The notes below the pieces were generated by a model. The model saw nothing but the letters and a program-made list of their open reading frames with translations, ran no database searches and was not told where the DNA came from. A stretch of 62,314 nt of DNA. Source: Lujinxingiaceae bacterium (GTDB taxonomy: Bacteria > Myxococcota_A > Bradymonadia > Bradymonadales > Bradymonadaceae). The translations under genes were made by a program, and so were the position numbers. Positions 1 through 8,956 of the stretch are shown here, piece by piece (the stretch's first letter is position 1; every line of letters starts with the position of its first letter). Where the stretch lies: positions 1 through 62,314 of the forward strand of contig JACCWM010000206.1 in NCBI GenBank assembly GCA_013697635.1. The letters run 5' to 3'.

Positions 1-2
1 CA

Positions 3-266
3 GCAGCAGCGGCGGCAAGCGCACGCGCTCCCGTGGCCGTTGCCACCGTCACCGTCGAAGAGGAGCCTGCTCAACAAGGAGAGCTTGAGGCCAGCGTCTC
101 GGTGGCTGCCGCCGAAATCGAGACGGCCAGCTTCCAGGAGCTCGACGAGGACTATACCGTCAAAGAGCTTCGCGAAGAGCTTCGCCGCCGCGACCTGCCG
201 GTCGCAGGCTCCAAGGCCGAGCTTATCGAGCGCTTACTTCACGCCGAGGCCGAAAGCCCGGAATGA
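3..266 (+). CDS. SAP-domain protein, C-terminal fragment (5' end outside window)
   Basis: The reading frame is open from the left edge to a TGA at 264-266, so this is the C-terminal part of a longer gene; the GTG at 33 need not be its start. The visible part begins Ala-rich, passes through an acidic Glu/Ala/Val stretch, and ends in a SAP-like helix-extended-helix motif (TVKELREELRRRDLPVAG, then SKAELIERLL). SAP motifs usually bind DNA or RNA and often sit at the end of nucleic-acid-binding proteins; this role follows from the family and is not shown here. The gene lies about 100 bases upstream of pyrE on the same strand. The full protein cannot be identified from this fragment. Confidence 0.7.
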   Translation, partial: AAAAASARAPVAVATVTVEEEPAQQGELEASVSVAAAEIETASFQELDEDYTVKELREELRRRDLPVAGSKAELIERLLHAEAESPE

Positions 267-363
267 TAAGTCTAGCGCTCGGTTTCAAGAGCGATGCACG
301 TCGGCTCTCACGGCGCTCATCGTTTTCCCGAGCCCCCCACTTTCTCCCTCAGGCACTATTGCC

Positions 364-924
364 ATGACATTTCGCGATCCTGACCGCCGCCGACTGGCAA
401 GCCTGCTCAAAGAGCGCTCCGTCAAAGTCGGGGAGTTTCGCCTGGCCTCCGGCCAAACCAGCTCGGTCTATGTCGACGTCAAAAAGACCAGCCTCACCGG
501 CGAGGGCGCCCAACTCATCGGCCTCGGCCTGTGGGACCTTTGCCAACAAGTCGCTCCTCAGGTGGTCGCCGCCGGTGGTCTGACCCTGGGCGCCGATCCG
601 CTCCTCACCGCCATGGCGATCGCCGCCCATCAAGACGGCAACCAGCTCGACTCGATCATCGTGCGAAAGGCCACCAAGGAGCATGGCACACGCCAGGCCC
701 TTGAGATGCCCGGCGAATTATTACCGGGCCAGCGCGTCGTGGCGATCGATGACGTCATCACCACGGCCGGCTCCACGCTCGAAGCGATCGCGCGCCTTCG
801 CGAGGCCGGCTTTGTTGTCGAGGACGCACTGTGCGTGGTTGACCGCCAATCCGGCGGCGAGCAGGCGCTCGCTGAGGCCGGCGTACGCCTCCACAGCCTT
901 TTTTTACTGCAAGACCTTCTCTAG
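364..924 (+). CDS. pyrE: orotate phosphoribosyltransferase
   Basis: A 186-residue protein that would convert orotate and PRPP to orotidine 5'-phosphate in the cytoplasm, the fifth step of pyrimidine synthesis. The PRPP-binding motif VVAIDDVITTAGS lies at residues 125-137, and KATKEHGT at about 102-109 fits the mobile catalytic loop with its lysines. The frame is open much further upstream, but the ATG at 364 gives the usual PyrE length and an N-terminus in line with the family. The Shine-Dalgarno sequence is weak. The stop lies 12 bases before the next gene, suggesting co-transcription with the alpha/beta hydrolase. Confidence 0.93.
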   Translation: MTFRDPDRRRLASLLKERSVKVGEFRLASGQTSSVYVDVKKTSLTGEGAQLIGLGLWDLCQQVAPQVVAAGGLTLGADPLLTAMAIAAHQDGNQLDSIIVRKATKEHGTRQALEMPGELLPGQRVVAIDDVITTAGSTLEAIARLREAGFVVEDALCVVDRQSGGEQALAEAGVRLHSLFLLQDLL

Positions 925-936
925 AGCGACCAGACC

Positions 937-1836
937 GTGCAAGAGAGCCATTTCCACATCGCCGAAGACGGCACCCGAATCTGGTACGGCACCGTGGGCC
1001 GTGGCCCGGCCATGGTCTTGTGTGACGGCCTGGCATGTGACGGCTTTATCTGGCCCTACCTGATTGACGACTTTTGCGACGACTTCACCATGGTTCGCTG
1101 GCACTACCGCGGCCATGGCGTCAGTGAAAACCCCAAAGTCGCCAAGAATACCTCGGTGATCGACTTCTGCCGTGATCTGCACGGCGTCCTCGAGGCCCTC
1201 GGCCTCGAGGAGGTCGTGCTCGTCGGCCACTCGATGGGCGTCCAAGTCATCTTGCAATACTATGATCTGTATCCCGATCAGGTCCGCGCCCTGATCCCGC
1301 TTTGCGGAAGCTACAAATATCCCTTGGATACCTTCCACAACACCGACCACTTGCGCCGGGCCCTACCCTACCTCAACCGCGCGCTCAACCTGGCTCCGGA
1401 AGCCATTCAGACCGTCTGGAAGACCCTGCTGCCGAGCAAGTTGTGGTACAGCGTTGCCGTGCGCTCGGCCGAGGTCAACGGTCGGCTGCTTCGACAAAAA
1501 GACTTCCTGCCCTATCTCGAGCACGCCTCCCACATGGATTTGACGGTGTTTTTGCGCATCATTGGCAGCCTGGCGACGCACTCCGCCGAGCATGTGCTGC
1601 CAAAGATCGCCGTGCCCACGCTGATCGTCGCCGGCGAGCACGATACCTTCACGCCGATGTTCCGTTCGGTCGAGATGGCCGAACTCATCGAGGCCAGTGA
1701 GCTCGTGATCGTGCCCAGCGGCACGCACGTCGCGCCGCTCGAGCTGCCCGATCTGGTCAACGCGGCCATCGAGAAATTTCTCGTACAACACGCGCTGCTG
1801 CCGCCGCGCGTACCGCTGGCGATCGAATCGATCTGA
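937..1836 (+). CDS. alpha/beta hydrolase-fold protein
   Basis: A 299-residue alpha/beta hydrolase. The nucleophile elbow GHSMG places Ser99, the acid is likely Asp236 (GEHD) and the base His264 (SGTH), so the catalytic triad is intact. The WHYRGHG segment at about 55-61 is the usual oxyanion and strand-4 region. The substrate cannot be inferred; the family includes esterases, epoxide hydrolases and haloperoxidases. The start is a GTG 12 bases after pyrE, because the next in-frame ATG would remove the first core strands. There is no signal peptide, so it is probably cytoplasmic. A minus-strand gene converges on it, ending only 7 bases downstream. Confidence 0.85.
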   Translation: MQESHFHIAEDGTRIWYGTVGRGPAMVLCDGLACDGFIWPYLIDDFCDDFTMVRWHYRGHGVSENPKVAKNTSVIDFCRDLHGVLEALGLEEVVLVGHSMGVQVILQYYDLYPDQVRALIPLCGSYKYPLDTFHNTDHLRRALPYLNRALNLAPEAIQTVWKTLLPSKLWYSVAVRSAEVNGRLLRQKDFLPYLEHASHMDLTVFLRIIGSLATHSAEHVLPKIAVPTLIVAGEHDTFTPMFRSVEMAELIEASELVIVPSGTHVAPLELPDLVNAAIEKFLVQHALLPPRVPLAIESI

Positions 1837-1843
1837 AAGCCTC

Positions 1844-2788
1844 TCAAATCTCCAGGCGAAACAGCTGCTGGCCCATCAAAATCAGGTCGCCGCGCTCAAT
1901 GCGACGCTCCTTTTGAAGGCGTATGTAGGTACCGTTGCTGCTGCCCAGGTCTCGCAGCATCGCCTTGCCATTGACCCGTGTCAAACGTGCGTGTTTGCCC
2001 GATACGAAGCCGTCGTCGCGAAAGAGAATCGAGCCCATCTCGCGCCCGATCGTGACGTCTTCGGTATGAAGCATGAACGCCTTGCTCACCAGATCTGGGC
2101 CGGCCACAAGTGCAAGCCGGCCCCAATAACCCGGATCGGGGCTGCCATGGCGCTTTGCTTTTGAATCGGCGGAGCCGGCCAGCGCTTCGACGCTCTCCAT
2201 GAAGTTGAACTTGAGCAACTCCTGGCCGATTCTAAGACAATCACCATCGTTGAGCTCGACTTCGTCGCGAATCCGAAGGAATACGCCGTTGAGGCTACCC
2301 TCGTCGCGCACGAGAAATCCGCCGTTGTCATAGGTGATCGTGGCGTGCTTGGGCGACAAAAAAGGATCGGTGGAGAGCGTCTCATAGGTGCTCGAGCGAC
2401 CCAACACGACCTCACCACGCGTCAACGCGATCGTTGCACCCTCGGTGCCGTCGGGACGAATGACGGTCAGCTTGCCCGCCGGTCGCTCGTCCACAACCGG
2501 TGACGGCGACGGCATCGGTGTTCGAGGCGGTTTGACATAGACTGGCGCTTCGATCTCGGGCGCTCTTGCCACCGCGGCTGCGGGTGCGGCCGTGTTGATC
2601 GCCCCGCCGCAGGCACCGCAAAACTTGAAATTGCTGGGCACGTGGGTTCCGCAGTGCGGACAATCGGTCGCATGAGGCTTGGCGACTTCGGCCACTGGCG
2701 CAGCCGGCTTGGAGATCGCCGATCCACAGCCCAGGCAAAACCTGTAGGCATCCTCATTCTCACGGCCACAATTTTTACAGATGATCAC
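1844..2788 (-). CDS. double zinc-ribbon, double FHA-domain protein
   Basis: A 314-residue cytoplasmic protein. Two short zinc ribbons come first (Cys4/7/18/21 and Cys43/46/57/60), followed by a Pro/Ala linker and two FHA domains. FHA1 (about 106-195) has GRSS, SPKHA and GSLNG; FHA2 (about 222-314) has GRE, SGKHA and GSSNGT. FHA domains bind phosphothreonine, so this is a plausible reader of the Hanks-type kinases encoded at 9, 52 and 54 kb, although no direct link is visible. The ATG at 2788 starts directly with the first ribbon (MIICKNCG). Its upstream region is shared with the divergent epimerase gene. Confidence 0.88.
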   Translation of the reverse strand: MIICKNCGRENEDAYRFCLGCGSAISKPAAPVAEVAKPHATDCPHCGTHVPSNFKFCGACGGAINTAAPAAAVARAPEIEAPVYVKPPRTPMPSPSPVVDERPAGKLTVIRPDGTEGATIALTRGEVVLGRSSTYETLSTDPFLSPKHATITYDNGGFLVRDEGSLNGVFLRIRDEVELNDGDCLRIGQELLKFNFMESVEALAGSADSKAKRHGSPDPGYWGRLALVAGPDLVSKAFMLHTEDVTIGREMGSILFRDDGFVSGKHARLTRVNGKAMLRDLGSSNGTYIRLQKERRIERGDLILMGQQLFRLEI

Positions 2789-2909
2789 GTCGCATTCTCC
2801 ATGGGAGAAGCCAGCCTCGCCGGCTCATATTCAAACCACCACGTCGCTTCCCTCCTAACAATTATCGGTCCATCGTGCAAGCTCAGCCATTCATCGACCC
2901 CAAACTGAA

Positions 2910-2938
2910 TTGACATTCAGTCACGGCTGGTCTACACG
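2910..2938 (+). promoter_or_regulatory. candidate sigma-70 promoter for the epimerase gene
   Basis: A perfect TTGACA (2910-2915) is followed after 17 bases by TACACG (2933-2938). The -10 hexamer is poor, matching 3 of 6, so the call rests on the -35 element, the spacing and the position 80-110 bases before the gene in a divergent intergenic region. Confidence 0.3.
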
Positions 2939-3020
2939 ACAGGCTCGGAATCTGGTGCGTTTCCTGATGAATGCCCTGACCACCGCCGGACCGACAAACC
3001 AATTCAATTGAGGTGTGAAC

Positions 3021-4124
3021 ATGGCAAAAGCCACTCAAAAGACAGCCACGCCGACCCGCGCCAAAAAAGATAAGCCTAAGACATTTCTGATCACCGGCGC
3101 TGCCGGCTTTCTCGGCCTGCACGTCGCCAGAAAATTTGCATCCAAGGCCAATCACAAGCTCGTCCTGCTCGACATCGCCCCCTACCACGAAGACGAGTAT
3201 CCTGAGGGTTGCGTCTTTGTTGACGGTGACGTTCGCGATGTCGAGTTGATGGACGCGCTGCTCGCCAGCCACAAGCCTGACGTCATTGTCCATGGTGCCG
3301 CGGCGCTTCCGCTTTGGAAGCCTCACGACATCTATGACATCAACGTGCGCGGCACGCTCAACGTGCTCACGGCCGCCGAGCGCGCAGGCATCAAACGAGT
3401 CGTCTTCATCTCGTCGACGGCCGTCTACGGTGTGCCTGACAAACACCCGCTCTTTGAGGATGATCCGATGATCGGTGTCGGACCCTACGGCGAGACCAAG
3501 ATCGAGGGCGAACTGCTCTGCGAAACCTTTCGCAAGCACGGTTTGATTGTGCCCATTATCCGCCCAAAGACCTTCATTGGCGTCGAGCGCCTCGGGGTCT
3601 TTCAGATCCTCTACGATTGGATCGAGAACGGAAAACGCATTCCAATCATCGGCGACGGCAACAACCGCTACCAACTGCTCGAAGTCGAGGATCTGGCCGA
3701 GTCGATCTGGCTGGCATCCTCGCTTGACGACGACGCCGTCAATGACACCTTCAACATCGGCGCGACGGACTTCAACACCGTACGCGAGGACGTGGGTGCC
3801 GTTTGCGCCTATGCCGGCACGGGGGCAAGCCCTCTGGGTACGCCGGCTGCACCGATCAAGGCCGCGCTTCGCGCCTTCGAGCGCGTCGGCCTCTCGCCGC
3901 TCTACGAGTGGGTTTACGGCACGGCCGACAAAGACTCCTTCGTCTCGGTCGACAAAGCACGCGAGCAATTGGGCTGGCAACCGCAGTACAGCAACGCCGA
4001 TGCCCTGATTCGCTCCTATCAATGGTACATCGACAACAAGCATCACATTCAACAAGGAACCGGTGTTACCCACCGCATCGCCTGGGATCAGGGGATACTG
4101 CGGGTATTCAAGGCGTTTTTGTAA
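3021..4124 (+). CDS. NAD(P)-dependent epimerase/dehydratase (extended SDR)
   Basis: A 367-residue extended short-chain dehydrogenase/reductase. The dinucleotide-binding motif TGAAGFLG is at residues 25-32, the strand ending in SSTAVYG at about 131-137, and the catalytic YxxxK is Tyr156/Lys160 (YGETK). Such enzymes act on nucleotide sugars or related substrates in envelope polysaccharide synthesis; the substrate here is unknown. The ATG at 3021 is preferred over the in-frame GTG at 3015 because the GAGG at 3010-3013 lies 7 bases before the ATG but only 1 base before the GTG. A Lys/Thr-rich tail of about 20 residues precedes the fold. Confidence 0.85.
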   Translation: MAKATQKTATPTRAKKDKPKTFLITGAAGFLGLHVARKFASKANHKLVLLDIAPYHEDEYPEGCVFVDGDVRDVELMDALLASHKPDVIVHGAAALPLWKPHDIYDINVRGTLNVLTAAERAGIKRVVFISSTAVYGVPDKHPLFEDDPMIGVGPYGETKIEGELLCETFRKHGLIVPIIRPKTFIGVERLGVFQILYDWIENGKRIPIIGDGNNRYQLLEVEDLAESIWLASSLDDDAVNDTFNIGATDFNTVREDVGAVCAYAGTGASPLGTPAAPIKAALRAFERVGLSPLYEWVYGTADKDSFVSVDKAREQLGWQPQYSNADALIRSYQWYIDNKHHIQQGTGVTHRIAWDQGILRVFKAFL

Positions 4125-4241
4125 CCCGCCGATAGCCAATGCCGAGCCGGTGTCGATGATCGGTTTTGCGAGTTCCTCCAGCTCGCCATTCAACGACTCG
4201 AAGCTCGCTCGCATCCTACTCCCCCTGTCCAAGGCCCCGGC

Positions 4242-5042
4242 GTGAGAGACTCCACCGATCGCTTTGCCTGGCGCGCGCTGCCTGCAGTGCTGACCCTTGC
4301 CTTGCTCCTCAGTGCTTGTGCGAGCCAGACGGTCGCCACCGGCGTGCGCCCCGTCTATCAGGGCGCTCGCGTGACTCAAATCGCGATCGTTCCCTTTTAC
4401 GCTCAGAGCAATTTCAGTCTGGACGCGCAGCCCTTCGATCGGCTGATCGCCCACTACGAGTCGGCGACCCAGCTATGGCTCGAGCGAGTCGGCTTCGACG
4501 TCATCGGCTCACGTGCGTTTCGACATCACTTGACCGAACTTGGCCTCTGGCAGGCTTTCAGCGACGGCGTGAGCCTGCGAAACTCCCTGGCCGGCTATTT
4601 CGAGCGCCGCGGCGCCCATCAGACCGCCTCGATCGAGGTCGTAACCCTCAAGGAAATGGCTGCTGACAACAAGTTGCCCGCGACCAACCTGCTCTTCGGT
4701 GAAGTGCTCTATCACAGCGAAGGCATCTGCCGCGTCGATGCCCGACGCTTCACCGACTATGCAAAGACCACGGTGATGGCGGATGCGCCAGACACGCTGC
4801 CCCGGCCCTGTATCGTAAGCCATTTCCAGGCAAAGCTCGTCGACGCACCCTCGGCTCAGACCATGTGGTTTAACCGATCGATGCGCGAGGTCCATACCGG
4901 GATCTTAGACGAGGCGCTCTCATCGGAGACGATCGTCACAACCGTCGACCTGACTCTGGGAAGCAAGGCCGGTTTGCACCAACTGCTGCCCCCATCCTCC
5001 GACGCGCACCCTGAACAGCAATCGGCAACCAGCTCACCTTGA
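4242..5042 (+). CDS. putative lipoprotein of unknown function
   Basis: A 266-residue protein with an N-terminal signal segment and a lipobox ending at Cys26 (LLSAC), so it is probably exported and lipid-anchored. The rest is soluble with two or three Cys residues; the segment VTQIAIVPF near residue 47 recalls lipoproteins of the CsgG/secretin-helper type, but the match is too weak for a function. The start is the GTG at 4242, 117 bases after the epimerase. Its last 9 bases overlap the 3' end of the convergent type III export gene, so the two transcripts would be antisense at their ends. Confidence 0.75.
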   Translation: MRDSTDRFAWRALPAVLTLALLLSACASQTVATGVRPVYQGARVTQIAIVPFYAQSNFSLDAQPFDRLIAHYESATQLWLERVGFDVIGSRAFRHHLTELGLWQAFSDGVSLRNSLAGYFERRGAHQTASIEVVTLKEMAADNKLPATNLLFGEVLYHSEGICRVDARRFTDYAKTTVMADAPDTLPRPCIVSHFQAKLVDAPSAQTMWFNRSMREVHTGILDEALSSETIVTTVDLTLGSKAGLHQLLPPSSDAHPEQQSATSSP

Positions 5043-7151
5043 GCCCTCCTTGAATCCAATGCGCCCTAGCGGCTGAATCTTGAGCGCTGGATCGAGCTCT
5101 TGGTAGGCCAGGACCACCGCGTTGGGCACCTCGAGTGCGATCAGACGCTTGAGAAAGCGTCGGATGCGCTGGTCGGTGAGCAGAATGGGAGCTCGCCCGG
5201 CCTCGACATCACGCTGCACTTGCTGGCTTACGCACTGAAGTATCGCGCGTGTCATATCCGGCGCCATCGCCAAAAAGCTGCCGGCTTCGGTGGTTCGTAT
5301 CGCACCTAAAATCGCCTCCTCGACCTCCCGATCCATCAAATAGACGATCACGCTTCCGTCTTTTCCTGCATATTTGTGTGTGATGTAGCGACGCAGCCCT
5401 TCGCGCACATCTTCGGTTAGCAACACAGCGTCCTTGTTCTTCCTGGCCCGCTCGGCCAGAATCTGGAGCACGCGCGGCAAGTTTCGAAGCGAAATCCCCT
5501 CGGCGGCAAGTCGCCGCAATATCTCGGTCAAATCCTGCAAACCAATCAGCCGGGGCACCACCTCCTGGACGGCGGCTGGATAGGGCCCCTCGAGCTGCTC
5601 GAGCATGCTCTGGACCATCTGCAATTCCACGAAGCCGTGCGCGTGCTTACGCAGCGCCGCCGTCAGACGAAGCAGTATGTAGCCCGCCTCGTCCCACGTC
5701 GAATAGCCCGCCTCCTCGAGAGCGGCCGCCTCGCTCTTCTCAACCCAACTGGCCGGCTGGCCGCTCACCGGATGCGTCGTCGCGCTGGCCTCGACCTTGA
5801 AGACCGCAAGCCCCGAAGGTTGCTCGTTGACGAGCACACGCTCAGCCGGCACCTGGCCTGTATCGATGGGCACCTCGTCGATGCTGATCACGAACTCGCG
5901 CGGCGCGCAGGCCACCGATTCCGTTCGTACCCGGATGCCAGGCACCTTGACCCCACGCTCGAAGAAGATCCCCTCACGCATCGACGGAATCATCTCCCGA
6001 AGCCACTTCTCGCCCTCCCCCTCAAGCGAAGCCGACAGGCCAATACCAATGTCTACCGACAGCGGCGTCAACGCCGGGATCATCACCCGCGCCTGTCGCG
6101 CGCCCTCGCGAGCCTCGTCATGCACTGATTGCACCTGCTGAGCCTCAGCCGGCGTCAACGTTGAGCCGGCGGCATCGGATTTGAACAGTCCGAACGCCAG
6201 CAGACCGACGATGGCTCCCATCGTCAAGAAGGGCACCGTCGGCAGACCAGGTACCAAGGCCAACAACGTGACCAGCGTTGCCGCGATTGCGATAGCCTTT
6301 GGCTGCGCCATGAGTTGGGCGAAGATGTCAGCGCCCAGGTGATCGGACTCCTCCTCGGAGGCCACACGCGTCACGATGATTCCGGAGGTCGTCGCAATCA
6401 GGATCGCCGGAATCTGGCTGACCAAACCGTCGCCAATCGTCAGCAGTGTATAGGTCTTGGCCGCCTCGCCGGCGCCCATCTCCATTTGAACCACACCGAT
6501 CACGATGCCGGCAACGATGTTGATCGCCGTCATGATGATGCCGGCAATCGCGTCGCCTTTGACGAATTTCATCGCCCCGTCCATTGCTCCGTAAAGCTGG
6601 CTCTCCTTTTGGACCAGGGCGCGCCGGCGGCGCGCCTCGCTCAGATCAAAGGCTCCCGCGCGCAAATCGGCATCGATCGACATCTGCTTGCCCGGCATCG
6701 CATCGAGCGTAAAGCGCGCCGCCACCTCCGAGACACGCTCCGAACCCTTGGCGATCACGAGAAACTGAATCAACGTCAGGATCAAGAAAATTACCGCGCC
6801 GACGATGTAGTTGCCCTGAACGACAAAATTGCCGAAGGACTCGATCACCTGACCCGCGTCGGCCTGCAACAAGATCAGCCGCGTCGAGGAGACGTTGAGC
6901 GCCAGACGAAACAACGTCGTGATCAGCAAGATCGACGGAAATGCCGCGATCTTCAGCGCGCTCGGGATATACAGGCTGACCATCAACAAGGTTACAGCGA
7001 GCGTGATATTCAGCGTCAGCAGAAGATCGAGCACAAAGGTCGGCAGCGGGATGATCAGCATGCCGATGATGCCGATGACCATCGCCGCAAGCGCAATATC
7101 GCTGTAGCGGCTGATAAAAGTGCGCATTCCACCGCGCAGCAGCGTGTGCAT
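5034..7151 (-). CDS. sctV: type III secretion export gate protein, FHIPEP family (SctV/FlhA)
   Basis: A 705-residue inner-membrane protein with about eight hydrophobic segments in the first 320 residues and a large cytoplasmic domain. The FHIPEP signature is present (RVSEVAARFTLD, MPGKQMSIDADL). The C-terminal IQPLGRIG resembles the injectisome SctV group (LcrD/YscV) more than flagellar FlhA, but this is a judgement by eye. Family members form the nonameric export gate for type III substrates. The frame continues upstream; the ATG at 7151 is chosen because AAGGGA lies a few bases ahead of it and the first membrane segment follows soon after. No other secretion or flagellar gene is visible in the window, which is odd for this family. 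Confidence 0.9.
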   Translation of the reverse strand: MHTLLRGGMRTFISRYSDIALAAMVIGIIGMLIIPLPTFVLDLLLTLNITLAVTLLMVSLYIPSALKIAAFPSILLITTLFRLALNVSSTRLILLQADAGQVIESFGNFVVQGNYIVGAVIFLILTLIQFLVIAKGSERVSEVAARFTLDAMPGKQMSIDADLRAGAFDLSEARRRRALVQKESQLYGAMDGAMKFVKGDAIAGIIMTAINIVAGIVIGVVQMEMGAGEAAKTYTLLTIGDGLVSQIPAILIATTSGIIVTRVASEEESDHLGADIFAQLMAQPKAIAIAATLVTLLALVPGLPTVPFLTMGAIVGLLAFGLFKSDAAGSTLTPAEAQQVQSVHDEAREGARQARVMIPALTPLSVDIGIGLSASLEGEGEKWLREMIPSMREGIFFERGVKVPGIRVRTESVACAPREFVISIDEVPIDTGQVPAERVLVNEQPSGLAVFKVEASATTHPVSGQPASWVEKSEAAALEEAGYSTWDEAGYILLRLTAALRKHAHGFVELQMVQSMLEQLEGPYPAAVQEVVPRLIGLQDLTEILRRLAAEGISLRNLPRVLQILAERARKNKDAVLLTEDVREGLRRYITHKYAGKDGSVIVYLMDREVEEAILGAIRTTEAGSFLAMAPDMTRAILQCVSQQVQRDVEAGRAPILLTDQRIRRFLKRLIALEVPNAVVLAYQELDPALKIQPLGRIGFKEGSR

Positions 7152-7263
7152 GGCGTCCCTTTTTCGCGTCGAAACCCGTTGATGGAGAACCCGTAAGCGA
7201 AACCTCCTAGATCTGTTATCGAAGCGAGGGCACCAAAAGTTGCCTACTAAATGCAAACAAACG

Positions 7264-7301
7264 AAAAAAAACCCGGCTGCCTGAAGGCAACCGGGTTTTT
7301 T
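7264..7301 (-). terminator. Rho-independent terminator of the Cys-rich lipoprotein gene
   Basis: A 12-base stem (7270-7281 with 7286-7297, one G-U pair) and TGAA loop are followed on the minus strand by a run of T (complement of 7264-7269). A T run also follows on the plus strand, so it could act both ways. It separates the lipoprotein gene from sctV. Confidence 0.85.
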
Positions 7302-7325
7302 ACATCACTTTGAGCTATTCAGCGC

Positions 7326-8645
7326 TCAGGTAAAGACGCACCACTCATCACCCGTAGGCTCAGTGCCGGTGTCGCCAGTGTCGGCCCCCACATCGGGCTC
7401 GCCGCCACCAACATCGGGCTCGCCACCGCCAACATCGGGCTCGCCGGCATCGGCATGACCGGCATCGCCGTCATGGTGTCCGAAGACTCCCGACGTGCCG
7501 GCGGTGCACGTTCCACCAGCACGGGTACAAAGACCACGCGATGCTTCCGTGGTGCACTTGAACTCACATCCGTTGGTTGCCTCGTTGCAGCGGCTCTCAG
7601 CCGGGCAAGCGCGCGTTGCACTGCACTCGGGCAAGCAACTACGCACGGGAGTGATCACGGGATCAGCGCCGCCAACGGCCGGTGCCTTCTCGCCGCCCAT
7701 GATCTGGCAGGAATAGCCGTCACGACAACTATCGTGTGACGTACAGGTCGGGCGACACTGGCCCGAAGGATTACCCTGGGGACCTTGAGCGTAGAAGCAA
7801 CCGGAGTTGGCACCACAGGGGTTGGTCTGCGTATTTCTGTTGACTTCGCCAACCTCAGCGTTTTGGATCAGCGGACACGGCTCAGCAACACAGTAACCAC
7901 CGATGTATCCGGTCTGCTGAGTCTGACCATTTTGCGTGGCCGTCTCTGGAATACAAAAGGGGAAAAGGCTGCCACCCTCGCACTGTGAGTCGTCGGTACA
8001 GGCGGCACCCAGGTTGCTTGGCGCTTCGCAACCACAAGGTCCCTTCAAGCCAGCGATGATTCCACAGCGCAACCACTCCGTGTCAGCGCAAGTCAGCTTG
8101 ACTCCATCGGAGTAAACGAAGCTCTTGCGGTCGGCACGGTACTGAGCGGCCTGCGGCCCCGTCATGTCGCCATAGCAGCCATTGTCGCTCGCGACCAGGG
8201 GGTCGCCGCTGACACACTCCATCTCGATTGCGGCGATGCTTATAAGTCCCGACGTATCACAGGTATCCTCGATGCAGCCGTAGATCAGATGACAATAGTC
8301 CTGGCAGAGCTGGCGATCTTCTTCGCTGGGGCCGCCATTGTTGGCGTTGTTATCATCGGTGTCGTCGCCACCGACGTCGGGGTCTTCGTTGTTGCCCGCA
8401 GCGTCCAAACAGATGCTGTTCGGCGCATCGCCCGTGCACTCTTGGGTCGCAGCACAATCAGCCTTCGTTTCGCATTTCTTGTAGCAACCCTTGACACCAC
8501 GCGCGCTGGCAGCGATTTCGCCGTCACCGCATGAATTTTCATTGTCCGATCCGCAAGCAATCACCAACATCGCGATCGCAAGGATTGCAAAACAACAACT
8601 CGCCAGTCTGGCCAATTTTTTGACGCCTTCTCTCGTGCTCAACAT
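7326..8645 (-). CDS. Cys-rich surface lipoprotein with a GEPDVGG repeat tail
   Basis: A 439-residue protein with a signal sequence and lipobox (LVIAC, Cys31), predicted to be anchored at the cell envelope. About 40 Cys residues lie in a mature part that looks like a chain of small disulfide modules (for example CETKADC and CTSHDSC). Two low-complexity acidic stretches occur, one near residues 83-107 and one at the C-terminus where GEPDVGG is repeated three times. Proteins of this build are frequent in deltaproteobacterial predators, but no function is assigned. The start is an ATG preceded by AAGG and GAGAGA. The gene is expressed alone, ending in a strong terminator. Confidence 0.8.
   Translation of the reverse strand: MLSTREGVKKLARLASCCFAILAIAMLVIACGSDNENSCGDGEIAASARGVKGCYKKCETKADCAATQECTGDAPNSICLDAAGNNEDPDVGGDDTDDNNANNGGPSEEDRQLCQDYCHLIYGCIEDTCDTSGLISIAAIEMECVSGDPLVASDNGCYGDMTGPQAAQYRADRKSFVYSDGVKLTCADTEWLRCGIIAGLKGPCGCEAPSNLGAACTDDSQCEGGSLFPFCIPETATQNGQTQQTGYIGGYCVAEPCPLIQNAEVGEVNRNTQTNPCGANSGCFYAQGPQGNPSGQCRPTCTSHDSCRDGYSCQIMGGEKAPAVGGADPVITPVRSCLPECSATRACPAESRCNEATNGCEFKCTTEASRGLCTRAGGTCTAGTSGVFGHHDGDAGHADAGEPDVGGGEPDVGGGEPDVGADTGDTGTEPTGDEWCVFT
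7390..7452. repeat. 21-base direct repeat, three copies, inside the Cys-rich lipoprotein gene
   Basis: Three near-identical 21-base units start at 7390, 7411 and 7432. They encode the GEPDVGG units near the C-terminus of the lipoprotein. In-frame units of this kind can gain or lose copies by slippage without breaking the frame. Confidence 0.85.
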
Positions 8646-8956
8646 GTCTCTCTACCTTCCGGGCTCTGGCTCCCAACATCGTCGCAGCACGCACATCAAA
8701 GATTAAGCGTCACTGCTTCGCGTCGAATGCTTCTCTCAAAATAATGACTCCATCCCGATGGGGATGGACCCGCGTAACACGCCAAAAAAATGGACACTCA
8801 CTCAGGAGCGAGCGTCGAGGACGGGTGGGAGGCGAAAGAACGCATGCGTTAAACATGAATCTGACCGCCACCCGAACGTTTGAGTGACTCTACCCAATCC
8901 CCAACTTGTGTCAAGCGCGGCTCTTGCGCAAGGCGCAAGGCCGTCGAGCTCGACTT
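8646..8956. other. 311-base intergenic region between two minus-strand genes
   Basis: It should carry the promoter of the Cys-rich lipoprotein gene, but no convincing hexamer pair was found. Two hairpins are visible: a 7-base stem with a GATG loop at 8750-8767, and CTTGCGC/GCGCAAG at 8923-8939 just after the kinase stop. Neither has a good T run. Nothing else was recognised. Confidence 0.5.

Noticed and set aside
40-363. N-terminal extension of pyrE by 108 codons
   Set aside because: It would overlap the SAP-domain frame and add Ser/Arg-rich residues not found in PyrE; the ATG at 364 gives the standard length.
2883-4454. A 523-codon frame antisense to the epimerase
   Set aside because: No motif, no ribosome site, and it overlaps a gene with complete SDR motifs and a good start.
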